Assembly: GCF_001613065.1 (NCBI RefSeq)
Contig: NZ_BDBQ01000009.1
Location: forward strand, 1 to 64,000
Length of the DNA stretch: 64,000 nt
Origin: Nocardia miyunensis NBRC 108239
GTDB lineage: Bacteria > Actinomycetota > Actinomycetes > Mycobacteriales > Mycobacteriaceae
Reading direction: 5' to 3'
Positions 1 through 10,555 of the stretch are shown here, piece by piece (the stretch's first letter is position 1; every line of letters starts with the position of its first letter). Both the position numbers and the translations under genes were made by a program. Under the pieces are notes generated by a model. That model did no database searches. It was not told where the DNA came from and saw only the letters and a program-made list of their open reading frames with translations.

Positions 1-810
1 GGCGACCGCGTCGAGCAGCCCGACCGGGCGCGCGCCCATGGCCGCGAGGTCGTTGACGTTCACCAGCACCGAGCACCAACCGGCCCACTCCGGGTCACGC
101 TCGAGCATCGACGGCAGGATCGCATCGCATGCCGCGATCACCTGTGTGCCGGGCACCGGAGCACCGTCGTCGCCGCGGAAGCCCGCGGAGCCCAAGCCGT
201 GCGGCTGCCGCAGGAACGGTGTCAGCAGCGCGCCCAGCGGAGCCTTGGTGGCGTCGACGGCATGCTGCACGAGTCCCACCGGCCACCGCATGCGCCGGTG
301 CGCGCGGCCACCGACGACCGGACCGGGACCGGTGTCGTCCCAGCCCAGCCGCCGGAACAGGGCGACATGGCGGTCCTGCACGGTTGCGTCGAAACGCAGC
401 GCGCCCGCCGATTCGACGTGCGCGCACGCCGCGCGCACGAGCGCCGCACCGACACCCCGGGCGTGCCGGGTCTCCACGACAGCGAGCCTGCTACCCGACC
501 ACCAGCCGATATCCGCGCCGGTGGCCGGATCGCGGTGCGACACCAGCCGGACCCCGCCGAGCACCGCGCCGTCCGGCGATACCGCGACGAGGGTGATCGT
601 CTGCGGGTCGGCATCGAACTCGTCGAGATCCGTTCGCGCGAAAAGCTTTTGCCGCTCGACGAATTCGCGGTGACGCAGCCGCAGATGGTCCCGCCGGGTC
701 CGTGCGTCCGCGACCGTGACGATGAATTCTGGTCGGCGGACCCGAGGCTCCCCCGCCAGAATCGACAGAACCGCGGGCGCGGCAGCCGGATTCGAAGTGC
801 CGTCCTGCAT
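1..810 (-). CDS. GNAT acetyltransferase fused to AIR-synthase-like domain (MSMEG_0567 family), 3' end outside window
   Basis: The frame is open from ATG 810 to the window edge (270 codons, no stop), so the C-terminus is missing. Residues about 30-175 look like a GNAT acetyltransferase, with the acetyl-CoA loop ARGVGAALV near 117-125. From about 185 the protein becomes AIR-synthase/ThiL-like: GDDGAPVPG at 213-221 and NVNDLAAMGARPVGLLDAV at 251-269 match the metal/nucleotide-binding start of that fold. Such fusions occur in the conserved Nit1C nitrilase cluster, where cyanobacteria keep the two halves as separate genes (Sll0786/Sll0787). The ATG lies 2 bp after the radical SAM stop, so this is the last visible gene of one operon. 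The biochemical role is unknown; the cluster has been linked to cyanide or nitrile nitrogen use. Confidence 0.85.
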   Translation of the reverse strand, partial: MQDGTSNPAAAPAVLSILAGEPRVRRPEFIVTVADARTRRDHLRLRHREFVERQKLFARTDLDEFDADPQTITLVAVSPDGAVLGGVRLVSHRDPATGADIGWWSGSRLAVVETRHARGVGAALVRAACAHVESAGALRFDATVQDRHVALFRRLGWDDTGPGPVVGGRAHRRMRWPVGLVQHAVDATKAPLGALLTPFLRQPHGLGSAGFRGDDGAPVPGTQVIAACDAILPSMLERDPEWAGWCSVLVNVNDLAAMGARPVGLLDAVA

Positions 811-812
811 GA

Positions 813-1871
813 TCAGGCTCCCATCACCTGGAGCAGGCTGCACGCTCCGCACGCCGCGCAGCCCGCCCGCTGAGCGTCACCGCGCATGCCGATCCGGAGC
901 AGATGGTCCGCCACCGCGCGGGTCACCCGCTCGAGCACCATCGGATCCGGCGCCGTCGCCCGGTCGACATCGACGGCCAGGGTTCCGGCGTGCGGGCGGA
1001 AGGGCACCACGAACGGATATACCCCCGACTCCGCCAGATCGATTGCGCCGGTGATCAATTCGTCCGGGTCCTCACCGAGACCGACCAGCAGGTAGGTCGA
1101 CACCCGGTTGCGCCCGAACACCCGCACCGCCTCGGCCCAGGCGCGGCGGTATTCGGCCAGTGGCACGGTCGCCTTGCCCGGCATCCACCGCCGCCGCACC
1201 GCGTCGTCGAGGGACTCGACGTGGATGCCGATGGCATCGGCCCCCGCCGCCCGCAGGTCGGTCAGGACCGACAGTTCCGCGGGCGGCTCACATTGCACCT
1301 GAACGGGCAGGTCCGGCACCGCCTCCTTCACCGCGCGTACGCATCGGGCCAGGTGGCGCGCGCCGCGATCCGGACCCGCCGAGGTGCCGGTGGTCATCAC
1401 CATCTGGGTGACGCCGTCCAGATCGACTGCGGCGCGGGCGACTTCGGCGAGTTCGGCGGGTTGCTTCACCGCGGTGGTGGCTCCGGCGCGCAACGATGCC
1501 TCGATCGAGCAGAATCGGCAGCGCTGATCCTCCCGGTACCGGATGCAGGTCTGCACCACGGTGGTCGCGAGCACACTGCGGCCGTGCAGCTTCGCGATCT
1601 TCTCGTAGGGCACGCCGGCGGCCGTGCGGCGATCGTAGAACCGCGGCCGCGCCACCGACGTGACCTCGATGCCCGTGTCGGTGCCGTCGAACAGCACCCT
1701 GTCTCCGTCGAAGACGTACGGGCTGTCGGGGTTTCGCGGCACCGCCGCGGGCAGGCCGTCGATCAGCAGATGACCGTCGTCGCTGGGACCGGCGCCGCCG
1801 GTACGGTGCACCGGTGGTGTGCCGCGAATGCCGATGAGCGTCAGATCCACTCGGGTCGAGGGAGCGTTCAC
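813..1871 (-). CDS. Radical SAM protein, MSMEG_0568 family (Nit1C cluster)
   Basis: A 352-residue protein. The GTG start at 1871 overlaps the TGA stop of the upstream flavoprotein (GTGA), implying translational coupling. C109, C118 and C121 form a CxxxxxxxxCxxC cluster within TCIRYREDQRCRFCS, a variant of the usual radical SAM CxxxCxxC and typical of this nitrilase-associated family, which resembles biotin synthase or lipoyl synthase enzymes. The C-terminus has further cysteines (GCAACGACS), which may bind a second iron-sulfur cluster. The substrate is unknown. Its fixed position among nitrilase, GNAT and flavoprotein genes suggests a maturation or cofactor-forming step in that pathway (inference). 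Confidence 0.88.
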   Translation of the reverse strand: MNAPSTRVDLTLIGIRGTPPVHRTGGAGPSDDGHLLIDGLPAAVPRNPDSPYVFDGDRVLFDGTDTGIEVTSVARPRFYDRRTAAGVPYEKIAKLHGRSVLATTVVQTCIRYREDQRCRFCSIEASLRAGATTAVKQPAELAEVARAAVDLDGVTQMVMTTGTSAGPDRGARHLARCVRAVKEAVPDLPVQVQCEPPAELSVLTDLRAAGADAIGIHVESLDDAVRRRWMPGKATVPLAEYRRAWAEAVRVFGRNRVSTYLLVGLGEDPDELITGAIDLAESGVYPFVVPFRPHAGTLAVDVDRATAPDPMVLERVTRAVADHLLRIGMRGDAQRAGCAACGACSLLQVMGA

Positions 1872-3160
1872 AGCCGAACTCCGTTCTCGGGCAGGATATC
1901 CGGCACCGTCGCCGTGGACAGGGCGGCGACGACGCTGTCGGCGACGTACTTCGCGTCCCGGTCGATGCCCAGGAAACGTCCCGAGCCCCAGGTGTGCATC
2001 CAAGGCAGCCCGACGAAGCTCAGCCCGGGTACCTCGGTGATGCCGCGGGTCTGCATCGGGCGGCCGCCGCCGTCGAACGCGCTCGCCTCGATCCAGCGGT
2101 AGTCGGGCCGATAACCGATGGCCCACACGATGCTTCGCACATTCGCCGCGGCGAGGTCGAGCCGGGTGGGCTCGGTGTCGGGGGCCCAGACCGGCTCGTA
2201 GCGGTACGGCGGCGGCGCGTCGATCCCGGCTCGGATGATGTAGCGATCGATGTCCGAGCAGATCGAGTTGTACACCGCGTCGGCCCGGTCGAGTGCCGCG
2301 CTCAAGGTGGGCGCGAATTCCAGCTCGGTGTCCTTGCCACCGATCAGCGTGCCGTACAACGCCATTCCCTCGACGGCGAAGCGGCGCAGATCCACGTCCC
2401 GGCCGCCGTCGCGGCCGGTGACGTAGTGGTTGGTCTTCTCCTGCGCCGCTTTACCGCCCGGAAACTGCTGGGCGGGCGTGTCGTACACACCCATGTCGGC
2501 CAGCCAGGTCATGCAGTCGCGGCCACGGTAGAAACGCGCCACTCGCGGCGCGCTGCCCACGGCCAGGTGCACGGACCGCCCGGCCAGGTGCAGATCCTCG
2601 GCGATCTGCGCACCGGACTGCCCGGTGCCGACTACCAGCACGGCCCCGTCGGGCAACCGCTGCGGATTGCGGTACTGCTCCGAATGAATCTGTGCGACAG
2701 CCGGATCGAGCGCGGCGGCGAACGGCGGCAGGATCGGCAGCGGATATCCGCCGGTCGCCACCACCACCTGCGCGCAGCGAAGCGACTCGACGCCGGTCAC
2801 GGACTCCAGGGTCAGCTCGAAACCACCTGCGGTACGACGCAATCGACTGACTCTGGTGTGCGTTCGCAGCGGCGGGTCGAACGTGCCGAGCCATCCGGCG
2901 AGCCAGTCCACGACCTCGTCCCGGGTCATGAACCCGTCCGGGTCGCCGCCCGCGTAGGCGTAACCGGGCAGTCGGCAGTGCCAGTTCGGGGTGACCAGGG
3001 TGAAGTTGTCCCACCGGGTGTCGGCCCAGGCGTGCATCGGCGTCGAGGACTCGACCACCAGATGCTCGATCCCGGCCCGGCCCAGATACCAGCTGACCGA
3101 CAGCCCGGCCTGCCCCGCCCCCACCACGACGACCGGTACGGAATCCGCCACCGCGCTCAT
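1868..3160 (-). CDS. FAD-dependent oxidoreductase, MSMEG_0569 family (Nit1C cluster)
   Basis: A 430-residue flavoprotein related to flavin-containing monooxygenases. The N-terminal FAD Rossmann motif is GAGQAG at residues 14-19, and a second dinucleotide motif GTGQSG lies mid-protein in [17 protein letters not shown]. The ATG at 3160 overlaps the upstream TGA (ATGA), which fixes the start. Length and motifs fit the MSMEG_0569 family, found almost only beside the Nit1 nitrilase. FMO-like proteins oxygenate N or S atoms of soft nucleophiles, so oxidation of a nitrogenous intermediate is plausible but unproven. Confidence 0.88.
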   Translation of the reverse strand: MSAVADSVPVVVVGAGQAGLSVSWYLGRAGIEHLVVESSTPMHAWADTRWDNFTLVTPNWHCRLPGYAYAGGDPDGFMTRDEVVDWLAGWLGTFDPPLRTHTRVSRLRRTAGGFELTLESVTGVESLRCAQVVVATGGYPLPILPPFAAALDPAVAQIHSEQYRNPQRLPDGAVLVVGTGQSGAQIAEDLHLAGRSVHLAVGSAPRVARFYRGRDCMTWLADMGVYDTPAQQFPGGKAAQEKTNHYVTGRDGGRDVDLRRFAVEGMALYGTLIGGKDTELEFAPTLSAALDRADAVYNSICSDIDRYIIRAGIDAPPPYRYEPVWAPDTEPTRLDLAAANVRSIVWAIGYRPDYRWIEASAFDGGGRPMQTRGITEVPGLSFVGLPWMHTWGSGRFLGIDRDAKYVADSVVAALSTATVPDILPENGVRL

Positions 3161-3462
3161 GGCAGCACCTTCTCGGGCAGCGGTGGTTCCAGCGCGACGA
3201 CCTCGACCATCGCGTCGGCGGGGAAAGCCTCTGCGGTGCAACGGATCTGCTCCGCTGTGGCCCGAGCCGAGGTGCAGGCGAAACCGAATTTCGCCCGCAC
3301 CCGCTCGGTCGCATGGTCCAGCGCGGTGACGGACCGGTGGACGAAATCGCCCACGGTGTATTGCGTTCCGGCCGTGAGGAAATCGTGAACGACCAGGCTC
3401 GGCGAGTAATAACCCACCGGTGCGCCCTCGGGCCATCGAACGGTGAACGTCATCTCAGGCAT
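3157..3462 (-). CDS. Small conserved protein, MSMEG_0570 family (nitrogen-starvation response)
   Basis: A 101-residue protein beginning MPEMTFTVRWPEG, with conserved-looking YYSPSLVVHDF and C-terminal VEVVALEPP segments. There is no signal peptide or membrane segment. The ATG at 3462 lies inside the 3' end of the nitrilase gene (8 nt overlap), and the stop overlaps the flavoprotein start. A second in-frame ATG at 3453 would remove three residues. The family is defined by its place in Nit1C clusters and was named for nitrogen-starvation response; it has no known catalytic motif. Confidence 0.82.
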   Translation of the reverse strand: MPEMTFTVRWPEGAPVGYYSPSLVVHDFLTAGTQYTVGDFVHRSVTALDHATERVRAKFGFACTSARATAEQIRCTAEAFPADAMVEVVALEPPLPEKVLP

Positions 3463-4351
3463 GAGCGACCTCCCGCCAGGGCGCGGCGGCGGTGTCCGCG
3501 GCGACCAGCGGCCCGTACACGTCGGGCCTGCGGTCCCGCAGGTGGAACATGCCCGCCCGCATGGTCCTGAAGGTGCCCTCGACATCGACACGGGCGACCG
3601 CCAGCCCGCTGTCCAGGGCGGTGGTGGCCAGCACATTGCCGCCCGGATCGACGATCTTCGCATTGCCCACGTACCGCAGCGAACCGAAGGAACCCGACTG
3701 GTTCGACGCCACCCAGAACACCTGATTGTCCAGCGCCCGAGCGGTATCGAACAGGTTGAACCGGTACGTCCACCGGTCATCCTGTAGATTCTCCGCGGTC
3801 GCGGTCCGCGCCGCGGGCCATGCGGACAGACTGGCGATGATCTCCGCGCCCTCGAGCGCCATCATCCGCGCGGCTTCGGGAAACGCCTTGTCATAACAGA
3901 TCTGCAGCCCGACCCGCCCGACCGGCGTGTCGAAGGCGCCGTAACCGTCACCGGCCGCATAGGACATGTTCTCGCCCAGCGGCTGATGCACTTTGCGGTA
4001 GCTGCCGTAGATCCGTTCCCCGTCCAGCAGAACCGCTGCGTTGTAACGGGTTTCGCCGTCGCCGCCGAGTTCGCAGAAGCCGATCGCGACGACCATGTCA
4101 CCCGCGATCGAGCGGACCCGGGCCAGTTCCGGACCGTCGAGCCGGATCGCCGGCGGCAGTGAGCGTGTCGTGGTTTTGACGGTGTCGCCGTGATTGCCCA
4201 GGCTGGAGAGATAGCCGCCGATCGCGGCTTCGGGAAAGACCAGGAAATCCACATCGCGTCGCCTTGCCTGTGCGACGAAGTCGGCGATGGTGGCGAAATT
4301 CTGTTCCAGGTCCCGGGTGAAGTTGGCGGCAACCGATCCGATGGTGACCAT
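3455..4351 (-). CDS. Nit1-type carbon-nitrogen hydrolase (nitrilase)
   Basis: A 298-residue nitrilase-superfamily enzyme. The Glu-Lys-Cys triad is visible: E41 in FLVFPEAAIGGY, K120 in SYRKVHQP and C152 in GLQICYDKAFPE. This superfamily hydrolyses nitriles or amides through a thioimidate or acyl-enzyme on the cysteine. Context (MSMEG_0572 family protein upstream, MSMEG_0570 family protein overlapping downstream) identifies it as the Nit1 branch, whose cluster is reported to enable growth on cyanide in some bacteria. It is cytoplasmic, with no signal peptide. The natural substrate in this organism cannot be read from sequence. Confidence 0.9.
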   Translation of the reverse strand: MVTIGSVAANFTRDLEQNFATIADFVAQARRRDVDFLVFPEAAIGGYLSSLGNHGDTVKTTTRSLPPAIRLDGPELARVRSIAGDMVVAIGFCELGGDGETRYNAAVLLDGERIYGSYRKVHQPLGENMSYAAGDGYGAFDTPVGRVGLQICYDKAFPEAARMMALEGAEIIASLSAWPAARTATAENLQDDRWTYRFNLFDTARALDNQVFWVASNQSGSFGSLRYVGNAKIVDPGGNVLATTALDSGLAVARVDVEGTFRTMRAGMFHLRDRRPDVYGPLVAADTAAAPWREVAHA

Positions 4352-4381
4352 GGTGTACCTCGTTACCGAAGAAGTGCCGGA

Positions 4382-4906
4382 TCACACCATGTAGGTGGAG
4401 TTGATGATCGCGCCCTTGCGCGCGTAGTGGATGACCGCGTCCTGCACGTCCAGCGGATGCGCCGGGATGACGCCGGTGATCAGATCCTCTTCGCGAGCGC
4501 CGTGCAGGGCCAGGCCGAATCGGCAGCAGAACACCGTGCCGCCCTCGGTGATGAAGGTCGCCAGCGCGTCGTTGATATTCTGCTCACCCGGAAATCCGGA
4601 ATCACCGGTCTTCGGAAATCCGCGGGTGGCAAGGCAATTCAGCGCGCCCGGCCCGTAGAAATAGATCGCCGACTCGAAGCCCTTCCGCAGCGCACGCGTC
4701 GCCTGCAGAACCGCCACGAACGCCACCGAGGACTCGTGGGCGATGCCGTGGACCAGGGTGAAATAGCTCTCACCGTTCTCGGCCTGATAGTCGGGAAATA
4801 TCTTCGTGCCCCCGTACAGATTCGAACCGGCGGGCAGCGAGGGGTGCGGAATCTCGGCGAGGGACTTCTCGATATTCTCGGTGATGGTAGCGTCGAATAC
4901 GGACAT
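4382..4906 (-). CDS. MSMEG_0572/Sll0783 family nitrogen-starvation protein (first gene of Nit1C operon)
   Basis: A 174-residue cytoplasmic protein, the most upstream gene of the Nit1C operon and 30 bp before the nitrilase start. The cyanobacterial relative Sll0783 was described as induced by nitrogen starvation and linked to polyhydroxybutyrate accumulation. Visible features are a C-terminal AHPLDVQDAVIHYARKGAIINSTYMV-type tail and a cysteine at GGTVFCCRFG. No enzyme class is recognised; the fold resembles small DsrE/F-like sulfur-relay proteins (weak inference). As first gene it marks the promoter end of the operon. Confidence 0.85.
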   Translation of the reverse strand: MSVFDATITENIEKSLAEIPHPSLPAGSNLYGGTKIFPDYQAENGESYFTLVHGIAHESSVAFVAVLQATRALRKGFESAIYFYGPGALNCLATRGFPKTGDSGFPGEQNINDALATFITEGGTVFCCRFGLALHGAREEDLITGVIPAHPLDVQDAVIHYARKGAIINSTYMV

Positions 4907-5050
4907 GGGGCACTCCCGGAATGGTGGAGAACGGCAGTACGATTGCCGTCGAGTGATATCGGACCGCGCGTCGTTGCGAAGACGAAGCCGGATCGCGGAA
5001 CGATCCGATGCTGTAGCTGTTCCGGCTACGCTTAGATTTCACGCTCGCCG

Positions 5051-5062
5051 CATTGCGCAATG
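5051..5062. promoter_or_regulatory. Perfect palindrome CATTGCGCAATG upstream of the Nit1C operon
   Basis: A 12-bp perfect inverted repeat, 145 bp upstream of the first Nit1C start codon, in the only sizeable non-coding gap next to the operon. It is a candidate operator. The regulator is not identified: it does not fit a GlnR box, and no regulator gene lies beside the cluster. Confidence 0.35.
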
Positions 5063-5115
5063 GTTACCGATGGAATAAATGCCCCGGCGAATTCCGTAAC
5101 ATGGTGTGCCCCGAG

Positions 5116-5169
5116 CCTCTCCGGCCGAGCGGCGCGAGATGATCCGCGCCGGTTACAAAACCGGAGAGG
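5116..5169 (-). terminator. Nested GC-rich hairpins downstream of gcvP
   Basis: CCTCTCCGG at 5116-5124 pairs with CCGGAGAGG at 5161-5169. Inside are GGCGCG/CGCGCC (5131-5150) and CCGGTT-ACAA-AACCGG (5149-5164), which are mutually exclusive with parts of the outer stem. It lies 13 bp past the gcvP stop, so it probably ends the gcvP transcript before the Nit1C operon. There is no clear U-tract. Confidence 0.5.
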
Positions 5170-5181
5170 CGCCCGGTGCGA

Positions 5182-8013
<2,832 letters not shown>

Positions 8014-8062
8014 GGTATCTCCCAGGGGTCGGGCGGCGTCGACGGCTGGTCGACAACGTCGG

Positions 8063-8268
8063 GCCCTCCCCCTCTGTCGTGGCGCCTGAGAGATTCGGGG
8101 CACGCGCGCGGCGGACCCTTTCCCCATGGGCGGCTGGTCCGCATTGTGTGCGGCCAACTCTTTCCAGAGGCGCCCACAGCCCGCACGGTCCCTTGTGCCT
8201 GAGAGGTTGACGGGGAGGTGCTGCTCCTTCGGCGCCCGGGACGAACCCCGGAACTCTCCCGCACGGCA
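8063..8268 (-). ncRNA. Glycine riboswitch (tandem-type) in the gcvP leader
   Basis: Read on the minus strand, the leader carries GCGGGAGAG, GCGCCGAAGGAGCA and AACCTCTCAGGCACAAGG (first aptamer), a CTCTGGAAAG closing segment, and then GGGGAAAGGG with AATCTCTCAGGCGCC (second aptamer). The CTCTCAGGC motif occurs twice, about 110 nt apart, as in tandem glycine aptamers. It ends about 50 nt before the gcvP start. Glycine binding would raise gcvP expression when glycine is plentiful, the usual role in this family. The second aptamer's 5' half is less canonical. Confidence 0.92.
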
Positions 8269-8490
8269 TTGGCGCACTGCCAGTCTAATCGCCTCTGTGT
8301 GTCGCCTGTGTTTCCGTCCCGGCCCCTGCGACGCATCACACAATGATCACCACCGCCGCCACCGGTCTTTCGCGCGTAGCCGCTGTTCACCCACCCTGCT
8401 ACGGTGAAATATGATGCGAAATTCGCCATGAACGACACGTCATCGGATCTGGTCGGTCCCCCTGAATTCCGGCGTTCGATAGGCGGCACT

Positions 8491-9198
8491 ATGCGTTACG
8501 CGGTGCGTTCGGATCTGGGCCTGGTACGTGCGGGCAACGAGGACCGCGCCTATGCGGGCGCGCGACTGCTGGCGTTGGCCGACGGCATGGGCGGTCATGT
8601 CGGCGGCGCGGTGGCCGCCGGGCTGGCGATCGACGCACTGGCCGCGGTCGACGCCGAGACGATCCGGGATCACCCCGTCGACCTGCTCGACGCCGCAGTG
8701 CAGGCCGCGAACTCGGCCATCGCCGACCGCGTCCTGCGACAGCCCGACCTGGCCGGGATGGGCACCACGCTGACCGCGATCCTGTTCGGCGAAAGGGTGT
8801 TCGGACTCGCGCACATCGGCGATTCCCGCGCCTACCTGCTACGCGACGGGGAATTCACGCAGCTGACCCACGACGAGAGCTTCGTGCAAACCCTCGTCGA
8901 CTCCGGTCAGATCACCGCCGCCCAAGCCGCCACCCACCCGCAGCGATCGGTCATCCTGCGGGCGCTGTCCGGCGATGACATCGAGCCGACACTGCTCACG
9001 CTGCGCGCCTGCCCCGGTGATCGTTTCCTGCTGTGCTCGGACGGGCTGTCCGATATGGTCCAGGATCCCGCCATCGCCGACGCACTGGGCCGAGACACCC
9101 CCGACGACGCCGCGGATACGCTCATCGATCTCGCGTTGACCGGCGGTGGACGGGACAACGTCACCGTCATCGTCGCCGACCTGACGGCCCTGGGCTGA
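8491..9198 (+). CDS. PP2C-family serine/threonine protein phosphatase, soluble
   Basis: A 235-residue PP2C domain close to the catalytic domain of mycobacterial PstP: SDLGLVRAGNEDRAY (residues 7-21), metal-binding D31 in ALADGMGGHVGG, GMGTTLTAI, HIGDSRAYL, LCSDGLSDM and GGRDNVTVI. There is no transmembrane or extracellular part, unlike PstP. ATG 8491 follows AGGCGG; in-frame starts at 8404 (GTG) and 8428 (ATG) would add residues not typical of the family. It is divergent from gcvP and convergent with the MerR gene, two genes from the FHA protein GarA, whose phosphothreonine could be a substrate (inference). Confidence 0.88.
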   Translation: MRYAVRSDLGLVRAGNEDRAYAGARLLALADGMGGHVGGAVAAGLAIDALAAVDAETIRDHPVDLLDAAVQAANSAIADRVLRQPDLAGMGTTLTAILFGERVFGLAHIGDSRAYLLRDGEFTQLTHDESFVQTLVDSGQITAAQAATHPQRSVILRALSGDDIEPTLLTLRACPGDRFLLCSDGLSDMVQDPAIADALGRDTPDDAADTLIDLALTGGGRDNVTVIVADLTALG

Positions 9199-9223
9199 CC
9201 GAGGTCGACGTTCTCGACCTCGG
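9199..9223. terminator. Bidirectional hairpin between PP2C and MerR genes
   Basis: CCGAGGTCGA (9199-9208), a 5-nt loop and TCGACCTCGG (9214-9223) form a perfect 10-bp stem between two convergent genes, starting one base after the PP2C stop codon. No U-tract is present. Confidence 0.65.
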
Positions 9224-9236
9224 GCCCGGGAAATCG

Positions 9237-9848
9237 TTAACCCGTCTTGCGGTTCTCACGCACCTTGCGGCGGAAGGCCAGCTCGTCCTCGGGACGCTCG
9301 GAGGCGGTGTGGCTCTCGGCCCGCTCGGCCGGGAACGCCGCGATCGCGCCGGTCAGCTCCCGCATCGCACCGCTGACCGCGATGCCGAACACGCCCTGCC
9401 CGCCCTGCAGTAAATCGACTACCTCCTCGGGCGAGGCGCATTCGTACACCGTCGCGCCATCGGAGAACAGGGTGATGCCCGCCAGATCCTCGACCCCGCG
9501 GCTGCGTAGGTGGTCGACCGCGATGCGGATGTTCTGCAACGAGATGCCCGCGTCCAGCAGGCGCTTGACGATCTTCAGGACCAGGATGTCCTTGAACGAG
9601 TACAGCCGCTGGCTGCCCGAACCGGTGGCGCTGCGAATGGACGGGACGACCAGGCCGGTGCGGGCCCAGTAGTCGAGCTGCCGATAGGTGATTCCGGCGA
9701 CCTGACACGCACTCGGCACCCGATAACCCACCAGATCGTCGGGCACCGTGTCGTCGGGGAACAGTCCTGGTTGCACCACCGCGGCGGGCCGCGCATCTGC
9801 CGCCGTGGCGGGCCGCGCCTGTGATGTCTGCTGCGGTTGGTCTCCCAC
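9237..9848 (-). CDS. MerR-family regulator, Rv1830 (ResR/McdR) type
   Basis: A 203-residue protein. A winged helix-turn-helix of MerR type occupies residues about 40-110: VPSACQVAGITYRQLDYWARTGLV, then GSQRLYSFKDILVLKIVKRLLDAGISLQNIRIAV. The C-terminal region lacks metal-binding cysteines. Synteny (BfN protein, FtsR, GarA, GcvH upstream; GcvP beyond) matches M. tuberculosis Rv1830, described as a cell-cycle and antibiotic-resilience regulator. The N-terminal 35 residues are low-complexity (Gln/Ala/Pro-rich). The start ATG 9848 fits the family. It is followed by the 9199-9223 hairpin and preceded by a hairpin with a related stem. Confidence 0.88.
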   Translation of the reverse strand: MGDQPQQTSQARPATAADARPAAVVQPGLFPDDTVPDDLVGYRVPSACQVAGITYRQLDYWARTGLVVPSIRSATGSGSQRLYSFKDILVLKIVKRLLDAGISLQNIRIAVDHLRSRGVEDLAGITLFSDGATVYECASPEEVVDLLQGGQGVFGIAVSGAMRELTGAIAAFPAERAESHTASERPEDELAFRRKVRENRKTG

Positions 9849-9961
9849 TGACTACTCCCTCACTGCATCGCCGAAGAGAACAACGGCCTAACTGTCGAGG
9901 CTACTCCCCCGATTGTCTCGACAGCACAGGCATGGAACCAAACTCCGCGCACGGCGTGTTT

Positions 9962-9984
9962 CTCGACCTCAACTAGAGGTCGAG
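9962..9984. terminator. Perfect hairpin between the BfN gene and the MerR gene
   Basis: CTCGACCTC (9962-9970), loop AACTA and GAGGTCGAG (9976-9984) form a 9-bp stem, 16 bp after the BfN stop on the minus strand and 114 bp before the MerR start. The stem shares GAGGTCGA with the hairpin at 9199-9223. It could be a terminator or a MerR operator. Confidence 0.55.
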
Positions 9985-9999
9985 AGCACATTCCGGGGT

Positions 10000-10473
10000 C
10001 TAACTGTCGGTCGCCTTGAAGTCGTCCGGGGAGACCGATTCGAGGAACTCCTTGAACTTCTCCACCTCGTCCTCGCGCTCGTCCGGCATCACCAGCCCCG
10101 CCTCGTCGAGCACCGTCTCCTCGGCGTAGATCGGGCAACCCACCCGCAGCGCGATGGCAACCGAATCCGAGGGGCGTGCCGAGATCCGTAGATCGTTCTC
10201 GAACACCAGATCGGCGTAGAAGGTGCCCTCCTGCAGATCGACGATCCGGACCTCCTTGAGGGTATGGCCCAGATCGTGGATCAGGATCTTGATCAGGTCG
10301 TGCGTCAGCGGGCGAATGGGTGTGACGCCCTCCTGCTCGAGGACGATCGCCGTTGCCTCTGCCTGGCCGATCCAGATGGGTAGGTACCGGTCACCGGACA
10401 CCTCACGGAGCAACAGCACGGGCTGATTCTGAGGTTGCTCGACGCGGATGCCGATCACACGCATTTCAGTCAT
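10000..10473 (-). CDS. Bifunctional nuclease (BfN) domain protein, Rv1829 type
   Basis: A 157-residue protein consisting of a single BfN/DUF151 domain: MRVIGIRVEQPQNQPVLLL, YLPIWIGQAEATAI and SVAIALRVGCPIYAEE, with an acidic tail (PDEREDEVEKFKEFLES). Plant relatives were reported to have DNase/RNase activity; the bacterial role is not established. It is essential-looking by conservation of synteny: the Rv1829 homologue lies between the same two MerR genes in mycobacteria. It is 82 bp from the FtsR gene, so possibly co-transcribed. Confidence 0.9.
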   Translation of the reverse strand: MTEMRVIGIRVEQPQNQPVLLLREVSGDRYLPIWIGQAEATAIVLEQEGVTPIRPLTHDLIKILIHDLGHTLKEVRIVDLQEGTFYADLVFENDLRISARPSDSVAIALRVGCPIYAEETVLDEAGLVMPDEREDEVEKFKEFLESVSPDDFKATDS

Positions 10474-10555
10474 GACTCGCCACTGCCTCCCATACTCGCG
10501 GCCGTCCAGCGTGCCACTACGAAACCGGCCGTAACACCGAGTCTAGGCGAAGATT

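Noticed and set aside
4907..5100. Search for GlnR boxes upstream of the Nit1C operon
   Set aside because: Isolated GTTAC and GTAAC occur but without the partner box at the right spacing.
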